From assembly GCA_021018815.1 (NCBI GenBank), contig JAITYX010000033.1:3404001-3468000 (forward strand): a stretch of 64,000 bases of DNA, in the 5' to 3' direction. Shown one piece after another: positions 12,690-23,481 of the stretch. Each line of letters opens with the position of its first letter. Positions within the stretch are counted from its first letter, which is position 1. Origin of the DNA: Talinum fruticosum (taxonomy: Eukaryota > Streptophyta > Magnoliopsida > Caryophyllales > Talinaceae). The notes under the pieces were generated by a model. That model made no database searches, was not told the DNA's origin, and was given only the letters and a program-made list of their open reading frames with translations. The translations under genes were made by a program, and so were the position numbers.

Positions 12690-14199
12690 TATAAATTCAT
12701 TTGATAGTTTGAAGAGTTTAAGTACATAAAGGCTATGGTCTTTTAATCACAAATATCACAGTAATTGATCATGGACAGACTCATACCTATGTCTTTTACT
12801 TAGAAAATTATTATAGTTTGTCAAATTTATTTTGCTGGTAGATTGGTTACAAGATACTATATGATGTTTTTCTAATAGTTAATGCTCTAAATTTATTAAA
12901 ATATTATCAAAATCAGTATGGTTGATATATGCTAAACTAAGTAAACTAATAACTAAGGAAAAACAGGAAGATCTACTAGTGGTTGTCTTCTATAATTTAG
13001 CTCATGGCTAAATTAATTTATGTATTAATGATAAACATTAATTTGCATGGTAGATATAGATTATAATAAATGCTTTTTATAAATTATTTATTTGTTTTTT
13101 AGTTGTTTCCTTTAGTTTATCAAATTTTTTGCGGTTTTATAGTCTTTATTATCAAATTCATTTACTTTCCCCAAAATAACATCTTTTTGAGGTTAGTTTT
13201 AAAAATATTAGATTAATTTAATTTTTAGTCTTTTTAAAATTTAATTTTCAGGTTATTTTTCTATTAGTTTTATATTTTTTAGTCAATTTGTTAAAAATTA
13301 TGTTAAAAATAGTTTATTTTATTATTTTTTATATTTGACGGTTTTCTAGGATTTATATACAGTTCTCAATTGTTTTAATTTAGTTGTTGAATTTTTAGAA
13401 TTGATTTGATGATTTTTCAGATTCATGAATTTAATTACTGTACATTTTAGTTTAATAAATTCGTAAATTCAATTTTAGAGTTTGATTTTATATTTTTAGG
13501 GTTTATTTAGGTCAGAGAATCAGTTTCAATATTATGGTAATTTTTATTATTTATTTTCACAATTATTTTAGTATAGATTTATCCTTATTTAATTATTGTT
13601 TCAAATTTGTTTTTTGTTTTAACAGTTTTAAATGTATAAAAAATAGTTCTGGGTAATTATAATTTTTATGTTCTTTCTAAATTATTTATTTAGTTTTTAT
13701 AAAAAAAAATTATTTTCTATTTTGATTTTCTACTTTAGTTTATGTTTAATTTTCTATTTTTAATTTTCCAGAATTAATTAGGTTATTTATTTGAAATTTA
13801 GTTTATCAGACTAAATTTAGATAATTTCATAAGATTATTAAAGAACTTTTCAGAATTTTTGTTGTTTAATTTAATTTATTTGAGTTTTTAGAAGAAAAAT
13901 AATTAAATAACTACAGTAATCAATTTAATCAGATTGAAATTTGGTTTTTATGTTATCTCTAATTTTCTATGTTATATTGTTAATTATAAGAATAAGTGGT
14001 GGTTTAATTTTTAATGGGGGACAAGCTAACATAAGCCCTCTATTTTTAGTAAGGCTTAGGGTTAAGCATACCCTTCTAGACTCCTCTAGGAACCACGACC
14101 CATCCCCATGGGGAAGCAGACCGAAATTTTCCATCGAGCATCTCTCTTATCTATTAAGATTATTTTTTATTTTTGAAAGTTGAGTTTTATTTGGAAAGT

Positions 14200-14720
14200 A
14201 AGGTACGCCTCTTATGAAGATAATTTTTGGATTGGCCTAACAAATTGCCTTTTGCCTTTGTGGTGTTATAGAATTTCTTGTAGAGCCTCCACGGGGAGCA
14301 ACGCCTTAGTCCTTATTTTATGGAATGGAAGCAATCATTCTAATTGAGATTGCCTTTCCCTCATTAAGGACAATTGTTGAGAGCCAAATTCCGAAGTAAA
14401 ATAGGCCAAAAACACGTTATGAGGAGTTAGTATTATTAGATGAGAGGAGCTTCAATGCCTTACATAACATCTAAATTTACCAGGCTCGCATATCCAGGGC
14501 ATTTAATAAGAAGGTCAAGTCTCGAAATTTGCAAATTAGGGATTTGTTTCTTAAGGAGATAAGAGCACCAATTAAAGACCCGCGAGGAAAATTTAAGCCC
14601 AATTAGCAAGGCCTGTTATACTTAGTCGGATTTTACGAGGCGGAGCGGTCAAACTAATTGATGTGGATGGAGAAGAGATTTTTCGAGTACACCAATTTAG
14701 ATCGAGTTGAAGAAGTACTA
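14200..14720 (+). pseudogene. Tat-type gypsy integrase C-terminal fragment
   Basis: Joined across frames, this stretch reads as the end of a Ty3/gypsy integrase. In order: a RASTGSN-like segment with LILWNGS near 14290-14330, RYEELVLLDERSFNALHNI near 14420-14480, YQARISRAFNKKVKSR near 14480-14520, then NLQIRDLFLKEIRAP and a GKF...QGLLYLV segment up to about 14630. Tat-lineage integrases have this tail of a chromodomain-less, SH3-like end. The rest of the element lies outside or was lost; the boundary to the solo LTR at 14031 is abrupt. Stops and at least two frameshifts make it non-functional. It need not belong to the Tat gag-pol at 17486-23481, which lies downstream in the same orientation. 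Confidence 0.7.
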
Positions 14721-15905
14721 TGTCTAGCATACCCCTAGGTAGTAGGCCGAGCCCAGCCCAACAATGCTAGGCCGAGGCAAGCTCCAGCCACCACTTGGAC
14801 AACGGTCACTGGCCAGCCCACGGTTTTTCCTCCGATTATCCGATTCCCTTATGAATTTACTTGGATGACAAAATTAGGCAGTCCATCAATGTCTTTTATT
14901 TTAAGGGCAGTCCAATTAGGCCGTCTAATTTATCCAATTTTTTTGCTTTTACCTCTAAGTGAGCGATAAAAATATAATAGTATAACATAATGCTTACTTT
15001 TATTCGAGAAAAGGTAAGCCTACTACTTACCTACATACATAGCTAATAAAAGGGAAATAATTAAAAGAATACTACTCATAAGGTACTAATAACACTGTTC
15101 TAAAGAAGAAAACTAAAATCTCCTTTTCTTTTATTTGCACTTCCGTGTTATTCCAAAATTTTCTTTTAGTAGTCTAAGCAATTCATTGTTTGCGAAATGA
15201 GTCTTACCGAAAGTCCCCTTCTCTTTTTCAAATCGTTTAGTCTTTTTTTCTTTTATATAAAATCATCTCATATTAGGAGAGTCTATTTGCATTAGGCAAA
15301 TAAAATCATCTCATATTACGAGAGTCCATTTGAATTAGCCAAATAAAATCCTCTCATATGCAGAGAGTCCATTTACACATTAGCCAAATAAAATCATCTC
15401 ATATTAAGAGAGTGCATTTGTATTAGCCAAATAAAATCATCTCATGTTAAGATATGTCTTTTACATTTTGAATTCATCTTCTAATAAGTGAGTCCATTCT
15501 TTTCATTTGCATTTAGTCCAACACAAATTCATCTCGAATAAGTCAATGCATTATCATATAGAAGGCATCCTTTCCCTAGGGGTCTTTCATTAGATTATCA
15601 TCTCAATTAAGTCATGCATCATATCATCATCGCAGTCATTATGTGCATGCAAATAAAAAGCATCCTTATTCTCCTCGGGTCTCGCACTTAAGTCCCTTCC
15701 TCTTAAAAGTGATCATCTGTCACATGGTCGTAAACCTCATCCTTTGGGCTGCAGAATAGGGAACTCCACAACAACCGAGTACCTGTTGGAATATGAGCTC
15801 TAAAAGATTAAAACACCTAACCAAGGAGTCCGGCGCATCTTCTTTTGTTTCTACCCCGCAATCTACATTGGTGCGATAAGCTTCGATGCACAATACACCG
15901 TCATA
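14721..15905. other. Non-coding stretch between Tat fragments
   Basis: No coding domain is visible. A GC-richer patch (14730-14830, repeated GGCC-type words) is followed by AT-rich sequence, a tandem repeat (15256-15460) and a further 400 bp without features. It may be the 3' end of one Tat element and the leader of the next, but I found no LTR boundary or primer site that shows this. Confidence 0.35.
15256..15460 (+). repeat. 43-44 bp tandem repeat, about 4.5 copies
   Basis: The unit AAATAAAATCATCTCATATT followed by a GAGAGTCCATTTG...TTAGCC part recurs at about 15258, 15301, 15345, 15388 and 15432, with a few substitutions and small indels. The copies are head-to-tail with no unique spacers. 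Position just ahead of a Tat gag suggests an untranslated part of such an element. Confidence 0.75.
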
Positions 15906-15910
15906 GTCTA

Positions 15911-17437
15911 TGAAGGTTTGCTCTTGGAGAGTATAAATCACCCTAGAGGGGGTGAATAGGGTGATGAGGAAACTTGCTTCAAAATTAAGACAAATATGAA
16001 TCCGAGGTGAGTAAGAGGCAATGATAGACTCGGAAAAGCATTAACTCATAAAGTACGTGGAAACCCTCCTGGGGTAGAAAACCACGGACCGTGCTAATCT
16101 AAGCACGAAGTCAAATCCACTATTTTAAGTCCACAAAATACAGTAGATTGACTTGACCTGAGTTGCTCCCTTAAACAACTCCTTACAAGTTTTTCCTAGA
16201 CTTAGAAATTACCTTATCCGATCTAGTACTTCCTAACTAAGATCACCCTTACAGTTAGGGACAATCGAGCTGAGTTAACCTTTACAGCTTAATCAAGGGA
16301 CCTTACTTAGAGAGTAAAAAGAGAGTGTTTGTAATTGAGTACAAGACCTTACAACTCAGAAAGTTATTAAATACAAAATTGGAGTTGTAAGTAGAAGATT
16401 GAGAGTGAATACAATGACTTTTGCTCAAGTATGTGTATTAACAATAGATTCGGCAATCTTCATGTCTTGAAAGTTGGTTTCTATTTATAGGTGACCAAGC
16501 AGCTTAGCCGTTGTGTCCATCTTCTGACTAGAAGTCCTTTGTTACCGTTGTAAAGGATTTTCCGAGTCACTCGGAAAATACGGTTGAGATATGAACATTG
16601 AGCAACGGTTCTTGACTCCTTTGGAAGTCCCAAAACCACTTGGTAGTGTCTTCAAAAAAATAAGGTGGAAACCACGTTTTGCTTGGTGTTGCAGATTTCC
16701 AATTTTGGAAATAGACAATCCTGACACGATGTGCTGGGGCTAGGTTAGAGGTCGAAAAAACCTTGTCTGCTGGTGATTTGACGTCTTGAAGCCGATTACT
16801 TTTGCAGTTCAAAATTAGGATAGCCTCGTTTGAATAACCTCCAAAAGTAAATCAATTTGGTTCTCAAAGTATAAAATACTTTAGTCCAAGATTAGTCACG
16901 AGATAATAACGTAATTAATATAATTAGGTGACTAATTATCCGAATTAGACAAGGAATTGAATTTTACGAGTCTAATATCCATGATACTCAAAATTCCATC
17001 CGAGTCGGTCTAAAAGATAATCAAGTCAAGTAGAAGATCAGAGTAAACAAACTTGATCTAGACTAAACAAGGTTCAAACTAAATAAGCCGACTTGGAATA
17101 GAGAATTAACAGTGTAATTCCTGTAACATGAAGTCGGACTTGAGTTTATGTGCGTGAACAAAAGTGTTTGAACATGCGATATACCTGAGTGTTGAGTGAC
17201 TCGGAACCGAGTGAAAAGAGGCATGTAGACGTAAGCTTTCCGAGTCGGTCAGTCAGCCGAAACAATCGGAAACATATATAGTAGATTCTATAACACTCAA
17301 AGAAAATGCTATATCACTCGGAAAAGTTTCTAAGGCACATGGAATGGCTTGGAATCAAAACTCTATAGGAGAAGAAGTCTTAGACCTGATTCCTCGATGG
17401 AACTCGGAAAAGTGTAAGTTTAAAGTATGAGTCTTCC
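15911..17437 (-). mobile_element. Solo LTR S1 of the Sirevirus-type family
   Basis: This 1527-bp unit starts TGAAGG and ends GTCTTCC (CTTCA in the intact family). It is flanked by a perfect 5-bp duplication GTCTA (15906-15910 and 17438-17442). It matches the two LTRs of the copia element at 27467-47959 along its length and has the same orientation. The minus strand has a TATA box (CTATAAATAG, complement of 16481-16490), and a 10+1+10 palindrome lies at 16558-16578. No internal domain remains, so it is a solo LTR. Rejoining the flanks places the insertion in the leader of the Tat gag that starts at 17486. Confidence 0.88.
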
Positions 17438-17485
17438 GTCTACACCTTGTTCTAAGACAAGTACCTAGAAAGAGTTCCCTTCCAA

Positions 17486-18383
17486 TGGATCCTAACCCAC
17501 AACAAGTATCTTAACCTTAGTTTACTTAATGAGAATATAGTTAGGGTGGAAACTAGATTGAATGATAAAGAGGAACAAATATCATCTATATTGAGGGATC
17601 TTAAGACTATCATAAGGGCTATTGAGGCTAGTAAAAGAGATGAGTAAGCTGAATGTTTGAAAACGGAAGAGGCCGAAGAAGCTGAACGTTTGAGAAGGGA
17701 AACAACCTTTGTTTTTCCACCTCCACATGTCTTGTCTCCTCCAAGGAGTCCGAAATGCAAATCCACGAAACACGAATCCAAATCTCTGCCTGATTCCCAT
17801 TTAAATCAGATAGAACGGATGTTAAGGGAGTTATCTATGTTCAGTAATCATTACTTTGATCATAAGAGATTCACTTCAATCCCTAAAGGTAAACTACCTC
17901 CTACGTTTATCATGCCCGATATTAAATTCAAAGGTTCCGACAATCCCCATCATCATGTATACAACTTCTTAGGAGAAATAACCGTTAAGAACATTCCCGA
18001 AGACACATATCACATAATCTTCTCATGGACATTTGACACCGATGTAATGAAGTGGTACAATGTGGTTGACCCATGCAAGGTTGCCAACTTGACCGATTTG
18101 TGCAAGGAGTTTCACCATCAATACTCCTATAACACTAATATACCCTTTACTCTCGGAGACTTAGAATTAATCAAGCAAGGCGAGAAGGAGAACTTCACGG
18201 ATTTTCTTACCGAGATGGAGACCAAGGGCAGCCCATATGTTGGTCGACCCTCTTAAAAGGACCGGTTCGAATCATCATAAAAATCTTCAGCCCAATTACA
18301 ATCGAAGCCTCGGATTTCTACCGATGATGAACTTTTAAACCCTTAGAGATGCTGGTTTGCTGATAGAAGAAGAGTTGTCTACC
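17486..18383 (+). pseudogene. Tat-type gypsy gag (N-terminal and central part)
   Basis: Gag packages element RNA in virus-like particles. Reading starts at the ATG of MDPNPQQVS and passes two early stops and a later one near 17645. It continues in NENIVRVETRL, a charged EEAEEAERLRRE segment and then an open 199-codon frame with the conserved core: KLPPTFIMPDIKFKGSDNP, HHVYNFLGEI, MKWYN, DLCKEFHHQYSYNTNIPFTL, DLELIKQGEKENFTDFLTEM. That core is the Retrotrans_gag pattern of the Tat/Ogre branch. The frame stops at 18254 near a short frame change. Sequence to 18383 continues the gag region up to the duplication flanking solo LTR S2, beyond which it resumes at 19962. Confidence 0.78.
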
Positions 18384-18388
18384 ATAAC

Positions 18389-19956
18389 CGAAGGTTTGCT
18401 CGGGGAGAGTCCGAGTCACCCTAGAGGGGGTGAATAGGGTGAGGAAGTAATCTTGTGGAAATTCAAACTCTTTTGCCAAGTAAGAAACAGAATGCGGTTC
18501 CGAGTCAAACAGCAGTCGAAAAGTAGAGACTCGGAAAGACTGAATAGATAGAAATGGCAAGTAAAGCAACTGCTTTAAGACAGTCCGAGTCTAGAATGAA
18601 CTCGGAAAGTAAACACTTACAGATTACGTGGAAACCCTTCAGGGCAGAAAACCACGGACCGTGTCAATCCGGACACGAAGTCAAATCCACTATTTTGAAT
18701 CCACAAAATACCGTGAACTGATCGAACCCGAGTTGCTCCCTCAAACAACTCTATACAAGTTTTCCTAGACTCGGAAATTCCCTTATTTGATCTAGTACTT
18801 CTTAGCTGAGATAACCCTTACAGCTAGGGACAACTAAGCTGAGTTTACCCTTACAGACTTAGTCAAGGGACCTTACAAAGAATGTAAGAAGGAGTTTGTA
18901 ATCGAGTACAAGACCTTACAACTCGGAAGGTAATGAATTACGGAATAGGAGTTGTAAGTAGAAGATTGAGAATAAATACAAAGACTTTGAGCAAGTATGT
19001 ATATTAATAATAGGTTCGGCAATCTTCAAGTCTTGTGAAGTGGCTTCTATTTATAGATGACCGAGCGAGTAGCCGTTATCTTCATCTCGCTGACCGAGAG
19101 TCCTCTCGTGACCGTTGAAAGAAGCTTTCGAGTTACTCGAAAGTATCCGTTGGACAACGGTTTAACTCTCTCTTGGAAGTCCCAAAACCATTGGCGGTGT
19201 CTTGAAAGATAAGGTGGAAACCACCGTTAAGCTTAGCGTTCCAGTTTTCCAGATTTGGAAACGCAGACGGCTCGACACAATCTTCCGGGACTGGAGCAGA
19301 GAAGGTGAAAAGCCATGTTTGCTTGGTGATTTGACATTCGAAGCTCGGTTACTTTTGTGGTTTGAAAAAGGTGTATCCTCGTTTGAATAACCTACAAAAG
19401 TAAATCAATTTTGGTTCTCAAAGTATAAAATACTTTGGTCCAAGATTAGACACGAGATAATAAAATAATTATGATAATTAATCAACTAATTATCTAAGTC
19501 GAAGAGAAGTGGAATTTTACGAGTCCAATATCAATGATACTCGAATTCCATCCGACTTAGTCTAAGCGATAAATCAAGATAAGTAAAGAATATCGAGTGA
19601 GATAACTTGATATAGACTAAGCACGAAACAGACTAGAAGTATCGACTCTAACGAAATAGAGCTTATAACCGAAGTCGGGTTCGAGTGAGAAAAGACGAAA
19701 TACTAGTCTATTCAATCTGCGATAAATGCGAGTGATGCTTGGACTCGAACAGAGAACCACTGTCTGCGAGTCACTCACGGATAAGCAAGAAATATCGAAG
19801 TAAAAGTCTGTATCACTTAGAGAAGATACCATTTTACTCAAAGAAGTTTCGAGATACAAAGAATGCCTTGGAATCAAAACTCTATAAGTATGAGATGGTT
19901 ATACCCGATTCATTTAATGCAACCCGGAAAAGCATTGAGAAGTGTCCGAGTCTTCA
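18389..19956 (-). mobile_element. Solo LTR S2 of the Sirevirus-type family
   Basis: The 1568-bp unit starts CGAAGG (T to C at the first base) and ends GTCTTCA. The flanking duplication ATAAC (18384-18388 and 19957-19961) is perfect. It matches S1 and the LTRs of the copia element, same orientation, with a minus-strand TATA box at 19047-19056 and a palindrome at 19125-19143. It interrupts the Tat gag: the sequence on both sides becomes one stretch when it is removed. No internal domain is present. Confidence 0.88.
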
Positions 19957-19961
19957 ATAAC

Positions 19962-20850
19962 CACAAAAGTCGCGACTGGTGTAGAGGTAATTATCATTCC
20001 AAAGATAAGAAAACCTCCAATACTAGCAATGCTAATAGGGTTCGGATGTCAATGCAATCAACAGGTATACCGACTACACTCCTATTGATACTACTTACAC
20101 CAAAGCCCTTGATCATCTCTTGGAAAAGAGGAAGATAGAATTGCCACCTATTAGAGTAGAATCGAAACCGCAAAACAATCCAAAAAATGGCACGCGGGAA
20201 AATTTTGCAAATACCATTTGACGAGTGTTGGAAATTCAAGAATAAACTAGAAAGCATGTTTCAAAATGGCTAACTACCTTTGCTAAGGCTGCCCGTAAAC
20301 CAAGCAACAATAAGTGGCACCATAACCATATTCACTTAACCCATTCCGAGGTTAGTGGGATCTATCTAGTTTTATCCAAAATGTTACCAAGTCAAAACCA
20401 CTTCTTAGTTTACCTCAGTTAGATCCAAAAGTCAAGAGCCTTTTGGTAAGTGATGAAGAAGATGTCTACGAAACAAGAAGCAACAATGGACAACAATAGT
20501 AACGACTTTTGTGACACACCACCCTTGAAAGAAGAAGACTTTTGGGAAGACACTAAAAGTCCTGTAATTAAATTCCTTACAAGATCTGGATGGCACAATG
20601 CACCGTTTGGTCTAGAACAGACTCAGGAAGCCCTAAAAGAGCCTAAAGCTACAAAGGAAGAAGACCCAATCCTTAAGCAGCTTTGGAAATTAAAAGCCGA
20701 CATCTTAATTTGGCAATTAATATCTGCTTCCTAGAAACATAGACAGGCTTTAATTGATGCACTTAGCAGGATCGAAGTCTCTCTTGAAACCACACCAAAG
20801 GAAGTATTAGGATTGTTTAATGGTGGGGATGGAACCATCGGCTTTGATTA
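19962..20850 (+). pseudogene. Tat-type gypsy gag C-terminal part and spacer
   Basis: Downstream of solo LTR S2 the frame continues in fragments. Around 20090-20240 it has a TPLI(D/L)...LEKRKIELPPIRVE-like segment followed by GKFCKYH near 20196-20215, a cysteine/histidine stretch that in Tat gags belongs to a zinc-finger-like motif. The second half of the finger (Cys after His) is not preserved. From 20270 to 20850 the sequence is charged (many Glu, Asp, Lys, for example KEEDFWEDTKSP) and fits the gag-protease spacer. Stops and frame changes are frequent. Confidence 0.5.
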
Positions 20851-21480
20851 GAAAGATCTCCCAAAAGAAGGCATTGCACACAACAACGACCTTTATCAAC
20901 ACGTTGGTTCCCTTAACCTTGGTAGATAATGGATCAATAGTAAACGTAAGTCCTTGGAGAACTACTAGAAGGTTAGGAATTAGAGAGCAATAACTCTTTA
21001 AACAGATTATCCGAAAGGTATACTACCCTATTTTTCCACTCCTTGAACCCACTAATAACTACAACTTCGGACTAGGCTATCAACCGATTACTAACGAGAT
21101 AGCTCAAGCCAAGTGGAAAATTCAAAGAAAGAGGACTCGCCACACACAGTCCGCTCTATTAAGCCCTTTGCCTATACTCGAACGGGCAATTTCTAAGAGA
21201 AGGAGGGCACTTCCCTTATTATGGTTTTCTTGAACCCTACTACATTGAGGAAAAAGGCATCCTAGTACTTGATTTGGAGGTTATTAATGACTGTTATATT
21301 CTAGAAAAAGAGGCACCTTACCTCCTTAAAGAGGGACAATCCACATTAGATTAGACCAATCTCGTTGGAAACAATCTTTTCGGTCTCCTGTTCGGACAAG
21401 AGGGTAATGTAGAAGGAAACTCGGTCTCGGTACTCGTCACGAGCTATGTGGCACCCACAATTCGATCCTTTCAGGTTCGT
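20850..21480 (+). pseudogene. Tat-type gypsy aspartic protease
   Basis: The stretch reads TTTFINTLVPLTLVDNGSI near 20890-20945, where (D)(N)GS corresponds to the D-T/S-G active site of a retroviral-type aspartic protease. The middle residue is N, which is unusual. It is followed by NVSPWRTTRRLGI, matching the N-V-M/S...RRLGI pattern after the active site. Downstream a ..GHFPYYGFLEPYYIEEKGIL segment is open for about 60 codons. The domain is broken by stops and is placed by its position between gag and reverse transcriptase. Confidence 0.55.
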
Positions 21481-21879
21481 CACCGATGTTGATATTGAAG
21501 AGTCTAAGCATATTACTTGGATTGACGCTAAGGAGGGTCGAGAATTTGTCTGTCGACCTAGGAGCGCATCCTCTTTCTCGGCCTAGTACTAGGGCTTGTA
21601 CTTCTTCTTCGTTGTCTCCGGTTCTTTTCCTAATCTTATTATTTCTAATTCTACTTCCGAGTGGGATGTACTCATTCCTTCATTCATGAAGTGAACCTTC
21701 CCGCTTACTCCTTGCCTCCTCTTGCTTAATTGTTTTACCTCTAATGATGAACAAGAAATTCGAAAGAATTTATAAAAGCTATGAAGGATCATGAAAATCG
21801 CTCACCAATAATAGAAGAAACAATAACAATTAATTTGGCATCAATTGATCAACCCCAAGAAGTTAAAATTAGGAAAACT

Positions 21880-22745
21880 TTGGATCAAGAAGACTAGAAG
21901 CAGCTTCACTTCGCTCCTTACAAAATTTATCGATGTCTTTCCTGGTCTTACAAAGACATGTCGGGTATAGATTCGAGTATAGCTGAACACAAAATCCCGC
22001 TTTCCAATGATGCTAAGCCGGATAAGCAGAAATTGAGGAGGTTGAAAGCAGAATGGGCTTTGAAGATTAAAGAAGAGGTTCGAAATAGTTGGAGGTTGGG
22101 TTCATTAAGATTGTTCATTATCCTCGGTGGGTAGCAAATATAGTTTTAGTCCCGAAGAAAGATGGCATGGTTCGTACGTGCGTGGACTTCGAGGATTTAA
22201 ATAAGGCAAGTCCTAAAGATGATTTCCCATCGCCTCATATCGATCTCCTAGTACATAATACAGCGGGTCATGCGTTGCTCTCGTTCATGGACGGTTATGC
22301 TTGGATATAATCGGATAAAGATGGTGAAGAAGATATGGAGAAAACGACCTTCTTAATGGGGGACTTACTATTATATAGTGATGCGATTTGGGCTCAAGAA
22401 TGCCGGTGCAACGTATCGGAGGACAACAACAACTTTATTACATGATATGATCCATAAAGAAGCTGAAGTATACGTAGATGATATGATCATAAAATCCAAA
22501 GACAGAGCGGGGCACCTACCCGGCCTGAGAAAATTCTTCCATAGGCTCAAGAAGTACAACATGCACCTTAATCCTCAAAGCTATGCCTTTGGAGTAACCT
22601 CGGGTAAGCTACTAGGCTATGTTGTCGAGTCTTAGAGGAATTGAAGCACATCCAAGATCAAAGTCATTTAGGAGATCCCTTGGCCGATTAGGGAAAAAGA
22701 GATAAGGGGTTTCGTTAGACGTTTACAATACATTAGTCATTTCAT
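21880..22745 (+). pseudogene. Tat-type gypsy reverse transcriptase
   Basis: Copies element RNA to DNA. Pieces in order: RRLEAASLRSL-like linker, VGFIKIVHYPRWVANIVLVPKKDG (22095-22165), TCVDFEDLNKASPKDDFPSP (22178-22235), HALLSFMDGYAWI (22270-22310, keeping the first catalytic D), then in another frame MRFGLKNAGATYRR (22381-22420) and the catalytic box EVYVDDMIIKS (22467-22500), followed by LRKFFHRLKKYNMHLNP. The wording (NKASPKD, YVDDMI) is that of Tat/Ogre. A frameshift between 22305 and 22380 and other breaks inactivate it, although both catalytic boxes survive. Confidence 0.87.
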
Positions 22746-22749
22746 ATCA

Positions 22750-23330
22750 AAGTTGACTATGGTTTGTGAACCTATTTTTAAGAAATTAAAGAAAGGATTT
22801 GAGCCCATTTGTGATACTGAGTGCCAACAAGCGTTCGAGAAGGTTAAGGAATACTCGACTAATCCTCCCGGAAGTTGCACCACAATCGGGAAACCTTTAC
22901 TTCTATATCGCACCATAACGAAAATAGCTATAGGAGCCATGCTAACTCAACGAGACCGGAACGAAAAATGCGCGATCTACTATCTAAGTAAGAAGTTCCT
23001 GGATTATGAGACTAGCTACAAGCCATTAGAGAAGACATTATTGGCATCGATCCGGGCTACCAAGAAGCTCGGCATTACATGTTATCCCACACGATATATG
23101 TAGTGGCACCTATGGATCCTATTAAGTACATACTTGAGCAACCGATTATCAATAGTAAGATAGCACGATGGACTGTCATGTTATCATAATTCAAACTCAA
23201 GTTTGTCCCTGAAAAAGCGATCAAAGGAAGGATAGTGCTAAAATTCCTAGTTGATTTGCTCGTGCTCGAATCGCAACCCGAACACCTTAACTTTCTAGAT
23301 GAAGACATTCTGCAAGTAAAGGTGGACGTT
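22750..23330 (+). pseudogene. Tat-type gypsy RNase H (first copy) and connection
   Basis: An open frame of 116 codons carries the tail of reverse transcriptase (MVCEPIFKKLKKGFEP), ECQQAFEKVKEY, then PLLLYRTITKIAIGAMLTQ where the family usually has an acidic residue after LYL. After it come SKKFLDYETSYKPLEKTLLA and a stop at 23101. Reading continues in the next frame with VAPMDPIKYILEQPIINSKIARW and KLKFVPEKAIKGR to about 23240. The usual D of the first RNase H active-site strand cannot be seen (the position reads R-T-I). The domain degrades RNA in the hybrid during reverse transcription. Confidence 0.75.
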
Positions 23331-23332
23331 TG

Positions 23333-23481
23333 ACAATGTACTTCTATGGCTCTTCCAATCAAAAGGGCTTTGGAGTAGGAGTTCTTTTAGTCTCACCGGA
23401 GAGAGCACATACTCCTATTTCAGTCAAATTAGACTACGAAGTCACCAATAACACTGCAGAGTACGAAGCTTGCATTATAGG
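23333..23481 (+). pseudogene. Tat-type second, archaeal-like RNase H (truncated)
   Basis: The frame MYFYGSSNQKGFGVGVLLVSPE...LDYEVTNNTAEYEACIIG is the start of the extra RNase H that distinguishes Tat-lineage elements from other gypsy lineages (established knowledge). In this position the first catalytic residue of the MYF(D)GSS strand is Y instead of D. The E of AEYEA is kept. The domain ends abruptly after CIIG at 23481, where unrelated sequence begins, so the rest of RNase H and the whole integrase are missing. Confidence 0.72.

Larger units (their letters stand above)
5526..14031 (+). mobile_element. Old solo LTR of the Athila-2 family, split by a LINE
   Basis: 5526-6302 and 12690-14031 together match the LTRs of Athila-2 (27787-30075 and 35103-37417) from end to end with many substitutions and indels. 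Shared landmarks are the start (TATTAAGTC here, TGTTAAGTC there), the AGAGTGCACACTA block, the block around 12960-13000 with the ACTAGTGGTTGTCTTCT string, the T-rich stretch and the GACAAGCTAACA end. Removing the LINE leaves about 2.1 kb, slightly under the 2.3 kb of the young LTRs. No primer site follows and no polypurine tract precedes it, so it stood alone before the LINE arrived. The flanking 5-mers (TACGT, TAAGC) no longer match, which fits great age. The short GC-richer part (5860-6010) replaces the GCT/GCC-rich stretch of the young copies. Confidence 0.75.

Noticed and set aside
15256..15460. Regularly spaced repeats considered as a CRISPR array.
   Set aside because: No unique spacers; the whole unit repeats, and the genome is a plant.
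14200..23481. The integrase fragment and the Tat gag-pol as one continuous element.
   Set aside because: The integrase end lies upstream of gag in the same orientation, so it cannot be the end of the same copy without a rearrangement that I cannot show.
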